Shown: positions 46,469 through 55,041, counted from the stretch's first letter. The stretch: DNA of 64,000 nucleotides from an uncultured Bacteroidota bacterium (GCA_902546095.1 CACCIQ010000003.1:1-64000); one strand, 5' to 3'. A program made the numbers and translations. The notes: generated from the letters alone by a model not told the origin.

Positions 46469-47088
46469 ACATTGATTTTTTTAAGAACTGAAAAAAGGAA
46501 ATTTTGGGTTGTATTAAAAGGAGTTGAATGATCTATTTTAAATGAATTTAACAGAGTAAAGCTCTCAATGAAAGTTGTTTTAATTAAAGATTCTGAATAG
46601 CGAGAGACCTCTAAACCACTACACTTTAAAGGTCCTTGTTCAGAAAATGTTCCTATTATTAAATATCCATTATTTGAAATATTTCTTGAAACTAAATCAA
46701 CATATTTTTTAATTTGATTTTGGTCAGTTAAAAAATGAAATACAGCTCTATCATGCCACACATCAAAATTTTGTTTTGGCTCAAAGTTTAAAACATCTAC
46801 AACAATCCATTCTATATTTTTTGATTGTTCACCCAAAAAAATTTTTGATTTCTTTGCAGCTGATTCAGAGATGTCTAGATATGTCAAATTATTATATCCT
46901 TGCTCAATCAAGTTCTTAAAAAGTCTACTTCTTCCACTCCCAACGTCTATGATTTTTGATTGTTTTTTTATTTTGATGCTATTAATAATTTCAATTGATG
47001 TATTAGGGGTTTTTTGAAACCAACTAACCTCATCTTCATTTTTATTCAGATATATATTTTCCCAATGATTCTTTAAATTATTGTTCAT
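46465..47088 (-). CDS. Class I SAM-dependent methyltransferase
   Basis: A 207-residue methyltransferase: SAM motif IIDVGSGRSRLFKNL near residue 45, the acidic YLDIS loop near 70, DVLNFEP and then a WHDRAVFHFLT segment and a GTFSEQGPLKCSGLEVSRY block, a pattern of an uncharacterised TPMT-like methyltransferase group. Substrate unknown; the coupling to ubiE may be only operonic. Confidence 0.85.
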   Translation of the reverse strand: MNNNLKNHWENIYLNKNEDEVSWFQKTPNTSIEIINSIKIKKQSKIIDVGSGRSRLFKNLIEQGYNNLTYLDISESAAKKSKIFLGEQSKNIEWIVVDVLNFEPKQNFDVWHDRAVFHFLTDQNQIKKYVDLVSRNISNNGYLIIGTFSEQGPLKCSGLEVSRYSESLIKTTFIESFTLLNSFKIDHSTPFNTTQNFLFSVLKKINV

Positions 47089-47117
47089 AATTTAGTAGTG
47101 TAATTTAATTAAAACTC

Positions 47118-47294
47118 ATGAGTTTTTTTGATAAATATTTTTTCGGTTATCTGCCAAAAAAAACAAAGGACATTGTTAGGTTAATTTGCCTACTGGTTTT
47201 ATTGTTTCTTATTTTTGAAATTGCAATTACATTTATTTTTATAGTTTTTGTAATTGGAATTTTATCTAGGATTTTAATGTATTTTTTTAAATAG
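47118..47294 (+). CDS. Small membrane protein, 58 residues, unknown
   Basis: An ATG at 47118 opens 58 codons to TAG at 47292. The product has a basic amphipathic start (MSFFDKYFFGYLPKKTK) and one long, possibly two, hydrophobic segments (about 21-56) rich in Ile, Leu and Phe. It is the only coding content of this gap and overlaps the convergent nuclease gene by eight bases. Confidence 0.5.
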   Translation: MSFFDKYFFGYLPKKTKDIVRLICLLVLLFLIFEIAITFIFIVFVIGILSRILMYFFK

Positions 47295-48060
47295 ATTTTT
47301 CTCTGGCCTTTCTAATTAAAAATTCTGTTTCCTTTATTAAATTAGGTACTTGTAGATGAAAGTATGTGTGATATCTAGGGTGTAAAACTAATATGTTCAT
47401 TGAACTAACCTTTTCTCCATAGTTGTCTTCTAAAATATATTTATATAAGTTTTGCTGCAAGCAATATTTATTATAACTATTATTAGATAAGTTTTCTAAT
47501 TCATCATATCCGTATTCAAAATCACTTTTTATTATTGTGCCAATATCATTGACTAGCTTAGTAGTTCTTTTCCAATCAAATATAAATAACTCACCATTTG
47601 GCTTTTTATAAATCATATCAATTGTGCCTGCAATTGAAGATTTTGAATCGAAAACTTTCCATTCTGTTTTATAAGGCTCAATTGTTGGATATTTATTTAT
47701 AAATTCTTTAAAAAAATTAAACTCAGGTGGAAATTCCTCTTGAGCTTTTTGATTATAATAATTCTCAATTGATTCATGTAAAAAGGTACCTTTTTTTGCA
47801 GAATCTTCTTTTTTTAATTCCCATTCATTTAAGATTATTTTTTGGAAATTATCAAGATTATCCTTATCAATTTTTTTTCCAAGAAACTCTAACTTTTCTT
47901 TTGCCTTAATTCTTGACCAATACTCAGAGTCAAATTTTGGGAAAAAGTTATCAATAATCTGGGTTACAGAATATTTAACTCTTATTCCATCAACAGCGTA
48001 ATAATGTTCATTAGAATTAAAAGTTATTCTATTGTCATTTGGATGTAAATTAACCTTCAG
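47287..48060 (-). CDS. PD-(D/E)XK nuclease (RecB/Cas4-like) without a canonical start codon
   Basis: A continuous minus-strand frame runs from a stop at 48073-48075 to 47287, but the first ATG is at 47616, in the middle of the domain. Upstream codons from the candidate CTG at 48060 encode a clear RecB-like nuclease: GTFLHESIENYY (His and Glu), then AGTIDMIYKKPNGELFIFDWKRT (catalytic D...D-x-K), then QQNLYKY (motif Q-x-x-x-Y) . The N-terminal part (YYAVDGIRVKYSVTQIID) is also coding-like and matches the start of such proteins. So the real gene is about 257 residues; how it starts is open: CTG, a rarer codon, or an N-terminal defect. No frameshift is needed. Confidence 0.72.
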   Translation of the reverse strand: MKVNLHPNDNRITFNSNEHYYAVDGIRVKYSVTQIIDNFFPKFDSEYWSRIKAKEKLEFLGKKIDKDNLDNFQKIILNEWELKKEDSAKKGTFLHESIENYYNQKAQEEFPPEFNFFKEFINKYPTIEPYKTEWKVFDSKSSIAGTIDMIYKKPNGELFIFDWKRTTKLVNDIGTIIKSDFEYGYDELENLSNNSYNKYCLQQNLYKYILEDNYGEKVSSMNILVLHPRYHTYFHLQVPNLIKETEFLIRKAREKSI

Positions 48061-48128
48061 ATTAGTAAATATTTAAGTATTAATGTGCCAAAATATACCT
48101 AAATTTACATTATTATAACTTCTTAAAT

Positions 48129-48353
48129 TTGAAAAAAATCTTTATACTTCTTTTATTTACTATCGCCTCGTGCAGTACCTATAACTGCGGGACAATAGTT
48201 GATAAATATGAAATGAATGGCACATATTTTTTTACATTAACTTCAACTGGTGGTGCTCAAAATGCTGAAAATCCAGGAGGAGGTGGTCAAGTAGAAGTAA
48301 CTAGAGATACATATAATTCTTTTATAATTGGCGAAGAGTATTGCAATGAATAA
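48129..48353 (+). CDS. Small lipoprotein, 74 residues, unknown
   Basis: TTG start at 48129 gives a lipoprotein signal (MKKIFILLLFTIASC); no ATG is available. The mature part is short with a Gly-rich stretch (NPGGGGQVEVTRD) and four cysteines, two near the N-terminus and one at the end (EEYCNE). It lies three bases before the barrel protein gene, so the two form an operon. Family unknown. Confidence 0.6.
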   Translation: MKKIFILLLFTIASCSTYNCGTIVDKYEMNGTYFFTLTSTGGAQNAENPGGGGQVEVTRDTYNSFIIGEEYCNE

Positions 48354-48356
48354 CAA

Positions 48357-48974
48357 ATGATGAAAAATATCATCCTTTTTATTTTACTTTTTAGCATTTC
48401 TGTCAATTCACAAAAAGTACAACAAGTAGAAGTTGTAAAAAATGACAATCAAATCTCATATTTATTTGACGAATTAGGTCAAAATGAATTAAAATTAGAT
48501 TTAATTGATATTCTTAGTTTACCTGCTTTTGATATAACCTATGAAAGAATTAAAGATCCTTATTCTTCCTTTGGGGTAAGCCTTTTTTTAAATGTAGGTG
48601 ATAACGACTCAGCGTCTAGAAATTGGACTGATAAGTTCTCGTTGGCACCCTTCTACCGTTTTTATTTTTTTAATAAAAGAGATTATGGTGGTGCTGGATT
48701 TTTTGCTGAGGTATTCACTAAATTTTCATCTGGCAAACATGATGTAGAATATTTTAACCCCGATCAGGATAGCTCTGGTATAAGTTATTGGGAAACAGTT
48801 GAAGAGAACTTTTTTGATATCGCACCTGGAGCTGCAATAGGTCAAAAATGGATTAATAAAAAAGGATGGACCTTCGAAATTAGTGGCGGAGTAGGCAGAT
48901 TTCTATTAAACAAAGATGAAATAAGGCCTGAATTTCTCATAAGAGGAGGCTTTTCAATAGGAAAAAGATTCTAA
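48357..48974 (+). CDS. Outer-membrane beta-barrel protein (DUF3575-like)
   Basis: A 205-residue exported protein with signal peptide (MMKNIILFILLFSISVNSQ) and amphipathic strands separated by short turns, including LDLIDILSLPAFDITYERI near residue 45, FSLAPFYRFYFF near 98 and a terminal phenylalanine (GGFSIGKRF). This resembles small Bacteroidota barrels of the DUF3575 type. Its stop abuts the convergent DUF6150 gene without a gap. Confidence 0.7.
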   Translation: MMKNIILFILLFSISVNSQKVQQVEVVKNDNQISYLFDELGQNELKLDLIDILSLPAFDITYERIKDPYSSFGVSLFLNVGDNDSASRNWTDKFSLAPFYRFYFFNKRDYGGAGFFAEVFTKFSSGKHDVEYFNPDQDSSGISYWETVEENFFDIAPGAAIGQKWINKKGWTFEISGGVGRFLLNKDEIRPEFLIRGGFSIGKRF

Positions 48975-49307
48975 TTAATACAATAAAAACTTTTTGCTTT
49001 TATTTTTCCAGCCTGCCTGCGACTTATATTTTACAAAATATATTTTTAGATCACTTTGAGAACTGTAATCAACAAAGTAGATTTTTTTATCAGATTGTGA
49101 TGAATAATCCACAAAATACCATAAACCTTCATTGCCTTTTGCTTGAGACTGATAATCAACTTTGAAGACATTCAAATCAGCCTGAGATTCATATCCTACA
49201 ACATAAACTTTTATATCTGATTGTGAAGCATAATCAGTTGAAAACACCTTTTGGGAATAGGACTTATTAAAAAATATCAATAAAAAAAATAAAGTTAATT
49301 TCTTCAT
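48975..49307 (-). CDS. DUF6150-like repeat protein
   Basis: After a signal peptide (MKKLTLFFLLIFFNKSYSQ) the 110-residue product consists of six imperfect 13- to 16-residue repeats of the form Y-x-S-Q-(S/A)-(D/K)-x-x-(V/I)-(Y/F)-x-V-x: DYASQSDIKVYVV, YESQADLNVFKV, YQSQAKGNEGLWYFV, YSSQSDKKIYFV, YSSQSDLKIYFV and YKSQAGWK. This is the pattern of DUF6150, found in Bacteroidota. The repeats may form a small beta-solenoid; function is unknown. Confidence 0.78.
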   Translation of the reverse strand: MKKLTLFFLLIFFNKSYSQKVFSTDYASQSDIKVYVVGYESQADLNVFKVDYQSQAKGNEGLWYFVDYSSQSDKKIYFVDYSSQSDLKIYFVKYKSQAGWKNKSKKFLLY

Positions 49308-49324
49308 ATTATTATTAAAAATTT

Positions 49325-49332
49325 CAAACTTA
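49325..49332 (-). promoter_or_regulatory. TAnnTTTG -7 element for the DUF6150-like gene
   Basis: TAAGTTTG on the minus strand, 17 bases before the ATG at 49307; predicted leader about ten bases. Confidence 0.5.
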
Positions 49333-49382
49333 ATGCCAGGATAATTAATTAAATTAGAATAGATTAATTAAAATTCAAGAAT

Positions 49383-49802
49383 ATGAAAAGAAAAATAACT
49401 GCAATATGGAAAGGTGATGGTCCCAAAGGTACAGGTGTTTTGACAGCACAAAGTGGTGCATTTAATAATATGCCATACTCTTTTAAAACAAGATTTGAAA
49501 ATGATAATGGTAAATTAGGAACAAATCCTGAAGAACTTATTGCTGCAGCGCTTGCAGGATGTTTCAATATGAAATTAAGTTTTGTTTTGAATGAATCAGA
49601 TTATGTTCCAGACGAACTTAAAACTGATGCAATATTAACTTTTGTTGATGGGAAAATAATTTCAATTGACTTAGATTTAAAAGCAAAAGTACCTGGGCTA
49701 GATAAAGAAAAATTTGATGAATTAGCAGAGGATGCAAAGGAAAATTGTCCAATATCAGGAGCTTTAAATTGTGAGATAAATATAATAGGATCTCTACTTT
49801 AG
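49383..49802 (+). CDS. OsmC/Ohr-family peroxiredoxin
   Basis: OsmC proteins reduce organic hydroperoxides with two cysteines. The 139-residue protein has the first Cys in AAALAGCFNMKLSF near residue 60 and the second in CPISGALNCEI near residue 125, the spacing of the OsmC group. A conserved Gly-Lys-rich beta start (AIWKGDGPKGTGVLT) is typical of the YhfA-like members. Its stop overlaps that of the convergent MBL gene by four bases. Confidence 0.92.
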   Translation: MKRKITAIWKGDGPKGTGVLTAQSGAFNNMPYSFKTRFENDNGKLGTNPEELIAAALAGCFNMKLSFVLNESDYVPDELKTDAILTFVDGKIISIDLDLKAKVPGLDKEKFDELAEDAKENCPISGALNCEINIIGSLL

Positions 49803-50719
49803 AGATTTAATTTCATACCCTCTTCAGCTACATTATATCCTTTGTTTCTGACCAATTTATATTGATCACTGTCTTTATTAATTAAAGGATTTGTATGATT
49901 TAGATGTATAAAATATATTTTATTTTTTTCTTTAATATCTATTGAATCAAAAAGATCCATACTTTCAGTAACAAAAGGATGTGGAATTTCTGAAATATCT
50001 CTGTAGTTTACCTCTTTAGAATCGTAAAAAGTAGCATCAATTATTGCATAATCAACTTGTTTAATCTCATCAAGAATAGATTTTTCCCACAAGTACCATT
50101 TATCAATATCTGGAATGAATAAAGCTGTTTTATTAGGTCCATAAATTTTATAACCAACAGTTTCAGAAAATTCAGCTCTGTGAGGAACTTCAACAGGCTG
50201 AACAATTACATCTGAGTCAATTGAGATTTTAGATTCATTACTTAATTCTATAATTGAGATATTTTGTAAAGAAACTAATTGGCTCCATGGTCCATTTTCT
50301 TCAAGAAATTTTTTCATTCTTGGCATTGCATAAACATTGACTAATTTGGAATTGAGAGCTTCTCTACCAAAATACATCAAGCCAGTATAATGACCAATAT
50401 GAGCATGTGTCAAAAAAATACCTTTTAAATCTTTCTTAATTCTATCACCCATGAAATTGAGCTGTTTATTAATGTCAGGTGATGCATCAAATAGAAATGA
50501 TTCATTGTTTTCATTATTCATTAACATTAACGATGTTACATATTTATCTTGCTTAATGTTTTCACAACATGTTTTATTATTTCCTAAATGAGGCATACCC
50601 CCATCTTGAATAACTCCCAATATTTTTAGAGTATAATTTGATTTATTCTGATTAAATGCAAAAAATGGAATTAAAAAAATAAATAATATTGAAAAAAATC
50701 TATAATTCAAATTAATCAA
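49799..50719 (-). CDS. PqqB-like MBL-fold metallohydrolase
   Basis: A 306-residue exported metallo-beta-lactamase-fold protein with signal peptide. The metal motif is H-A-H-I-G-H in LTHAHIGHYTG near residue 100; later VPHRAEFSETVGY, FIPDIDKW and the final IHLNHTNPL supply the other ligands. It looks like the PqqB branch (LGVIQDGGMPHLG at the N-terminus), but no pqqA, C, D or E genes are nearby, so PQQ synthesis is unlikely and the substrate is unknown. Confidence 0.85.
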   Translation of the reverse strand: MINLNYRFFSILFIFLIPFFAFNQNKSNYTLKILGVIQDGGMPHLGNNKTCCENIKQDKYVTSLMLMNNENNESFLFDASPDINKQLNFMGDRIKKDLKGIFLTHAHIGHYTGLMYFGREALNSKLVNVYAMPRMKKFLEENGPWSQLVSLQNISIIELSNESKISIDSDVIVQPVEVPHRAEFSETVGYKIYGPNKTALFIPDIDKWYLWEKSILDEIKQVDYAIIDATFYDSKEVNYRDISEIPHPFVTESMDLFDSIDIKEKNKIYFIHLNHTNPLINKDSDQYKLVRNKGYNVAEEGMKLNL

Positions 50720-51221
50720 AAATTGCCTTTAGTTCTGTTGCTTCACTAGGACTCATCTTGCCTGCAAGTACCAAACTTAACTGCCTTCTTCTGAGAGCAG
50801 CATCATAACGAGTTTTTTCTAAATCAGTTTGGGGTGTAATTAAGGGTACTTTTACAGGTTTCCCTCTTTTGTTAACCGCTACAAATGTGTAAATAGCTTC
50901 ATTAACTTTTACTTTCTTTTTATCTGTTTTGTTTTGTTTCCAAACATCAATAAAAACCTCCATTGATGAGTTAAAGGCTCTTGAAACTTTTGCCTCAATT
51001 GTAAGAATACTCCCATTTGGGACTGGTTCTCCAAAAGCAACATTATTTATTGATGCAGTAACAACAATTTGCTCTGAATGTTTGATGGCTGCTATGCTCG
51101 CAACTTTATCCATTCTAGCTAACAATTCTCCTCCAAATAAGTTATTTAAACTATTAGTATCAGCAGGTAGAACAAAATCAGTTTGAATTGTTTTTGATTG
51201 TTCAGGAAATTTTGAGTTCAT
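50712..51221 (-). CDS. Acyl-CoA thioesterase (hotdog fold)
   Basis: The 169-residue hotdog protein has the thioesterase motif NNLFGGELLARMDKVASIAA near residue 25 (with the helix that holds the catalytic Asp) and a second strand block SILTIEAKVSRAFNSSMEV near residue 80. It hydrolyses acyl-CoA, chain length not fixed. Eight bases overlap with the MBL gene downstream and nine separate it from the HU-SPOR gene upstream, so it belongs to the same operon. Confidence 0.88.
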   Translation of the reverse strand: MNSKFPEQSKTIQTDFVLPADTNSLNNLFGGELLARMDKVASIAAIKHSEQIVVTASINNVAFGEPVPNGSILTIEAKVSRAFNSSMEVFIDVWKQNKTDKKKVKVNEAIYTFVAVNKRGKPVKVPLITPQTDLEKTRYDAALRRRQLSLVLAGKMSPSEATELKAIFD

Positions 51222-51230
51222 AATAGATTA

Positions 51231-52154
51231 TTATTCTAAAATAAAAATCCAAGCATCTTTATTTTCAGACATTTGAAGTTGTCTCAAAGCAATAACAGCG
51301 TCTTTTCTATTTGAGAAATTATCAAAAGAAATAGGTATAAGCCCCTTATCATTTAATGGAAGTTTTGTTGGGTTATAACCCTTAGATAATAAGCTTTTAT
51401 ATAACTTATCAGCATTAGACTTAACGCCGAAAGCGCCAGCTATAATATGAAATTTATTGACCTGAACTTTGACTTCTAATTCAATTGCTGGTATTGAACC
51501 AAAGTCGAAAACTGCACTTTCAACTCTTTGAATAGTTTTTTGTCTATTTTCTTGCTCAAGAATTAGTTGATTCTGAAAATTATACTCTTCATACTGATTG
51601 CTTAAGAAAACTGTTGTCATAATAATTATGACTAATGCAGCGGCATACTTAACAAAATCAGGAACTCTAGATATTGATGAATTACCTTTAAGGTCATTAT
51701 ATTTTTTTAATGTTGATTTGTTATATGTTGAAACCAAATCTTGCTGTTTTTTATAATATATAGATGGCAACCCATATGAGCCTAAAAAATGATTTGAATC
51801 CAAATCTGGTGAAAAAATAATATTTTCATCTGAGTTATAACTAAGCTCTCCTATATTGTCTAAAAGTATTGGCTCAGTATTTAATTTTTTCTTCCAGCTG
51901 ATTACTTCATTATGTATATTTTTTACAGCAACTTCATAGCTAATGGTTTCTTTTTCAGAGATAAAATTTGCTAATAGCCCATCATTGTTTTTAATTTTGG
52001 GGTTAAATGAAACTCTTCTTGAAGGAGGATAAAATTTTCCTTTTTTTTCATCATAAACCGATGAAAACTTATTTACTATAAAACTACCAAATCCAGGAAC
52101 CGTAACACAGTCATTAGTGTATAGAAGAAAGTTAATAGCTTTGCTTAATTGCAT
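51231..52154 (-). CDS. HU-CCDC81 and SPOR domain protein
   Basis: Typical of Bacteroidota: an N-terminal pair of HU-CCDC81 domains (CVTVPGFGSFIVNKF near residue 17, then PPSRRVSFNPKIKNNDGLLA near 43), one transmembrane helix (AALVIIIMTTVFLS near 175) and a C-terminal SPOR domain (KFHIIAGAFGVKSNADKLY near 232) that binds denuded peptidoglycan. It may link nucleoid or septum and cell wall, but the exact role is not established. First gene of an operon with the thioesterase and the MBL protein. Confidence 0.88.
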   Translation of the reverse strand: MQLSKAINFLLYTNDCVTVPGFGSFIVNKFSSVYDEKKGKFYPPSRRVSFNPKIKNNDGLLANFISEKETISYEVAVKNIHNEVISWKKKLNTEPILLDNIGELSYNSDENIIFSPDLDSNHFLGSYGLPSIYYKKQQDLVSTYNKSTLKKYNDLKGNSSISRVPDFVKYAAALVIIIMTTVFLSNQYEEYNFQNQLILEQENRQKTIQRVESAVFDFGSIPAIELEVKVQVNKFHIIAGAFGVKSNADKLYKSLLSKGYNPTKLPLNDKGLIPISFDNFSNRKDAVIALRQLQMSENKDAWIFILE

Positions 52155-52193
52155 AAACTAAATTTAAACTATTTTTCTTAAAAAATGGAAGAA

Positions 52194-53159
52194 TTAATAA
52201 CCAAGTTTTGATCGAACCCTTGACATAACTTCATTGGCAGTTTTTGTTGCTTTTTCTGCTCCTTGTTTTAAAATTTTATCAATCTCACTTTTATTTGACA
52301 TCAAGTAATTATATTTATTTCTTTGATCATTAAACTTGGTTAGAATAAGATTTAGCAATTCTTGTTTTGCATGCCCATATCCAAAACCACCTTTTTCATA
52401 ATTCATTTTTAATTCTCTTATTTGATCATTAGATCCAAGCAAACTAAAAAGTTTAAAAACATTACAATTATCAGTCTTTTTTGGTAATTCCAAGGGCGTA
52501 CTATCCGTCTCTATTGACATTATTTGTTTTCTTAAAAGTTTATCTTCTAAAAAAATATTGATAATATTATTTTTTGACTTACTCATTTTTTCACCATTTG
52601 TTCCAGTAATATATTTAGTTTCTTCATTTACTAATGGTTCGGGGACTATTAATGTTTGACCATATTGATTATTAAACTTAACAGCAACATCTCTTGTAAT
52701 TTCCAAATGCTGTAGCTGGTCTTTTCCAACTGGCACAACATTAGCATCATACAATAATATATCAGCAGCCATTAACATTGGGTATGTAAATAAGCCAACA
52801 TTAACATCTTTAAGTTGATTAGATTTATCTTTAAATGAGTGTGCTAAAGTCAACCTCTGATAAGGAAATATTGTTGAAAGTATCCATGAAAGCTCAGTAG
52901 TCATAGGAACATCTGATTGCTTATAAAAAACTGTTTTTGATGTGTCTAAACCAAATGCTAACCATGCAGCTGCTGTAGAATAAGTGTTTTCACTTAGCTC
53001 ATCAGGATTTTTTATTTGAGTTAGAGAATGTAAATCAGCTATAAATAAAAATGATTCAGTATTTTTTTTTGATTCCTCAATAGCAGGGATTATAGCTCCT
53101 AAGATATTTCCCAAATGAGGTGTTCCTGTGCTTTGTATACCGGTTAATATTCTTGACAT
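52194..53159 (-). CDS. trpS: Tryptophan-tRNA ligase
   Basis: Charges tRNA-Trp. The ~321-residue class I synthetase has the HIGH-like motif TGTPHLGN near residue 12, the KMSKS motif exactly as GEKMSKSKNN near residue 188, and the conserved TLAHSFKDKSNQ and VPVGKDQLQHLEI blocks. The frame extends further to 53189, but the ATG at 53159 gives the conserved N-terminus MSRILTGIQSTG, six bases after a TACTTTTG promoter box. Confidence 0.96.
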   Translation of the reverse strand: MSRILTGIQSTGTPHLGNILGAIIPAIEESKKNTESFLFIADLHSLTQIKNPDELSENTYSTAAAWLAFGLDTSKTVFYKQSDVPMTTELSWILSTIFPYQRLTLAHSFKDKSNQLKDVNVGLFTYPMLMAADILLYDANVVPVGKDQLQHLEITRDVAVKFNNQYGQTLIVPEPLVNEETKYITGTNGEKMSKSKNNIINIFLEDKLLRKQIMSIETDSTPLELPKKTDNCNVFKLFSLLGSNDQIRELKMNYEKGGFGYGHAKQELLNLILTKFNDQRNKYNYLMSNKSEIDKILKQGAEKATKTANEVMSRVRSKLGY

Positions 53160-53165
53160 ACTCAA

Positions 53166-53173
53166 CAAAAGTA
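53166..53173 (-). promoter_or_regulatory. TAnnTTTG -7 element for trpS
   Basis: TACTTTTG on the minus strand, six bases before the ATG at 53159. A TTG lies 22 bases further upstream and could be the -33 element. The transcript would be leaderless. Confidence 0.6.
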
Positions 53174-53203
53174 ATGGTTTTAAAGACATTTATAACAATT
53201 AAC

Positions 53204-53211
53204 TACTTTTG
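53204..53211 (+). promoter_or_regulatory. TAnnTTTG -7 element for the PlsC-type acyltransferase
   Basis: TACTTTTG four bases before the GTG at 53216. With such spacing the mRNA may begin at or inside the start codon; either the start is the GTG and leaderless, or a codon slightly further downstream is used. Confidence 0.5.
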
Positions 53212-53215
53212 ATCT

Positions 53216-53977
53216 GTGTTTAAGATTATAAAAATATGTTTGCTAGGAATATGGAATGTTTGGTTTTACATTCTTTGCTTTATTGGAATAGCTATTTCAT
53301 TCCCTTTCTTAATACTATTTTCATTAAAAGAAAGTTGGTATCCACAATTCTTCTGGGTTGCAAAAAATATTTGGTCAAATACCGTAATGTACGGAATGGG
53401 CTTTTATCCGTCAATAAAATGGAAGGAAAGATTTGAAAAAGGTAAAAGCTATATGCTAGTATCAAATCACAAAAGCATGATTGATATAATGTTAATGCTT
53501 TCTGCTTGTGATCACCCCGTAGTTTTTGTTGGAAAAAAAGAGCTTGATAAAATTCCCATTTTTGGATACTTCTACAGTAAAGTCTGTATTTTAGTTGACA
53601 GAGATAGTGCTCAAAGCAGAAAAGATGTTTATGCAAAATCTGCTAAAAGACTAAGCAAAGGGCTTTCAATTTGTATTTTTCCTGAAGGTGGAATTCCAGA
53701 ACCTGGAATCATTTTACAAGATTTTAAAGATGGAGCCTTTAGTCTTGCTATTCAATTTCAAATACCAATAGTTCCAATGAGTTTTTATGATTGTGAGGAT
53801 AAGTTTCCCTACTTTTTTGCATATAATTATTTTGTTGGGAGTCCAGGAAGATTAAGGGCTCAAGTACATGATTTCATTGAAACCAAAGGGATGACACAAG
53901 ATGACAAACCTTCTCTTAAAGAAAAAGTTTTTAAACTAATGAAAAATGATTTAGAAAAAGTTACTTCTCAGAATTGA
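53216..53977 (+). CDS. plsC: 1-acyl-sn-glycerol-3-phosphate acyltransferase (PlsC family)
   Basis: Transfers the second acyl chain onto lysophosphatidic acid in membrane phospholipid synthesis. The 253-residue protein has an N-terminal transmembrane segment (about 8-34), the catalytic N-H-K-S-M-I-D motif near residue 83 and the FPEGG motif near residue 155. It starts with GTG, which is the only early start with a normal N-terminus. Its 3' end overlaps recA by 17 bases on the other strand. Confidence 0.9.
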   Translation: MFKIIKICLLGIWNVWFYILCFIGIAISFPFLILFSLKESWYPQFFWVAKNIWSNTVMYGMGFYPSIKWKERFEKGKSYMLVSNHKSMIDIMLMLSACDHPVVFVGKKELDKIPIFGYFYSKVCILVDRDSAQSRKDVYAKSAKRLSKGLSICIFPEGGIPEPGIILQDFKDGAFSLAIQFQIPIVPMSFYDCEDKFPYFFAYNYFVGSPGRLRAQVHDFIETKGMTQDDKPSLKEKVFKLMKNDLEKVTSQN

Positions 53978-54965
53978 GAAGCTCAGATATTTTCTTTTCA
54001 AGCTCATCGCATAGCTCAGGATTATCCTTTAATAATTTTTTTACGGAATCTCGACCTTGTCCTAGTTTAGTTTCTCCATAGCTAAACCATGATCCACTTT
54101 TGTCTATAATTCCAGCTTCAGTTCCAATATCAATTATCTCGCCTAGCTTTGAGATTCCTTCTCCATACATTATATCAAATTCACAAACTCTAAATGGTGG
54201 GGCAACTTTATTTTTCACAACTTTAACTCTGGTTTTATTTCCTAAAGCATTTCCTGACGAATCCTTTAATTGAGTTGACCTTCTGATATCAAGTCGTACA
54301 GAAGCGTAAAATTTAAGAGCATTACCTCCAGTTGTAGTTTCAGGATTTCCAAACATAACTCCAATTTTTTCTCTTAATTGGTTAATGAAGAATACCGTAC
54401 AATTCGTCTTACTTATTGTAGAGGTTAATTTTCTTAAAGCCTGTGACATTAATCTAGCATGAAGTCCCATTTTAGAGTCTCCCATTTCGCCCTCAATTTC
54501 ACTTTTTGGTGTTAAAGCTGCAACTGAGTCGATAACAATAATATCAATTGCTCCAGATCGAATTAAATTATCTGCAATTTCTAGTGCTTGTTCACCATGA
54601 TCAGGCTGTGATATTATTAAATCGTCAATATTGACTCCTAAATTTTGTGCGTAAAATCTATCAAATGCATGCTCAGCATCAATAAAAGCAGCTATTCCTC
54701 CAGATTTTTGACATTCGGCAATAGCATGCAAAGTCAAGGTTGTTTTACCTGAAGATTCTGGACCATAAATTTCAACAACTCTTCCTCTTGGGTAACCACC
54801 AACACCTAAAGCAAAATCTAATCCAATAGAGCCTGTTGAGATAGATTCAACAACTTCATGAACGGAATCTCCCATTTTCATGACAGTACCTTTACCATAA
54901 GTTTTATCCAGTCTATCTAATGTTAGTTGAAGCGCTTTAAGTTTTGAATCTTTTTCTGAAGCCAT
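53961..54965 (-). CDS. recA: Recombinase RecA
   Basis: RecA binds single-stranded DNA and drives homologous pairing and the SOS response. The ~334-residue protein has the Walker [10 protein letters not shown] near residue 65, the MAW-like region, loop 1 and the conserved [22 protein letters not shown] near residue 205. The frame opens at 54989, but the ATG at 54965 gives the common MASEKDSK start. No LexA-type box is apparent and no lexA or recX neighbour is present. A near-box (TACTTTTA) lies upstream. Confidence 0.97.
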   Translation of the reverse strand: MASEKDSKLKALQLTLDRLDKTYGKGTVMKMGDSVHEVVESISTGSIGLDFALGVGGYPRGRVVEIYGPESSGKTTLTLHAIAECQKSGGIAAFIDAEHAFDRFYAQNLGVNIDDLIISQPDHGEQALEIADNLIRSGAIDIIVIDSVAALTPKSEIEGEMGDSKMGLHARLMSQALRKLTSTISKTNCTVFFINQLREKIGVMFGNPETTTGGNALKFYASVRLDIRRSTQLKDSSGNALGNKTRVKVVKNKVAPPFRVCEFDIMYGEGISKLGEIIDIGTEAGIIDKSGSWFSYGETKLGQGRDSVKKLLKDNPELCDELEKKISELLNSEK

Positions 54966-55033
54966 TAATGGAAATTTAAATTTAAACATCTAAAAGTACA
55001 TTTTATTTAGTTAAAATCATAATTTAAAAAAGC

Positions 55034-55041
55034 TACATTTG
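55034..55041 (+). promoter_or_regulatory. TAnnTTTG -7 element for trhO
   Basis: TACATTTG, 30 bases before the ATG at 55072; predicted leader about 24 bases, longer than for the other boxes in this window. Confidence 0.45.

Noticed and set aside
48124-48131. TAAATTTG box overlapping the TTG start of the 74-residue lipoprotein
   Set aside because: A promoter here would place the mRNA start inside the signal peptide, removing the only usable start codon. Treated as coincidence; the lipoprotein start remains TTG at 48129.
48975-49307. Repeats at DNA level considered as a CRISPR or satellite array
   Set aside because: The repeats follow codon frame, vary in sequence and length (13-16 residues) and encode a signal-peptide protein.
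54966-55033. LexA/SOS box before recA
   Set aside because: No palindromic operator could be recognised in this AT-rich stretch; only a near TAnnTTTG element is present.
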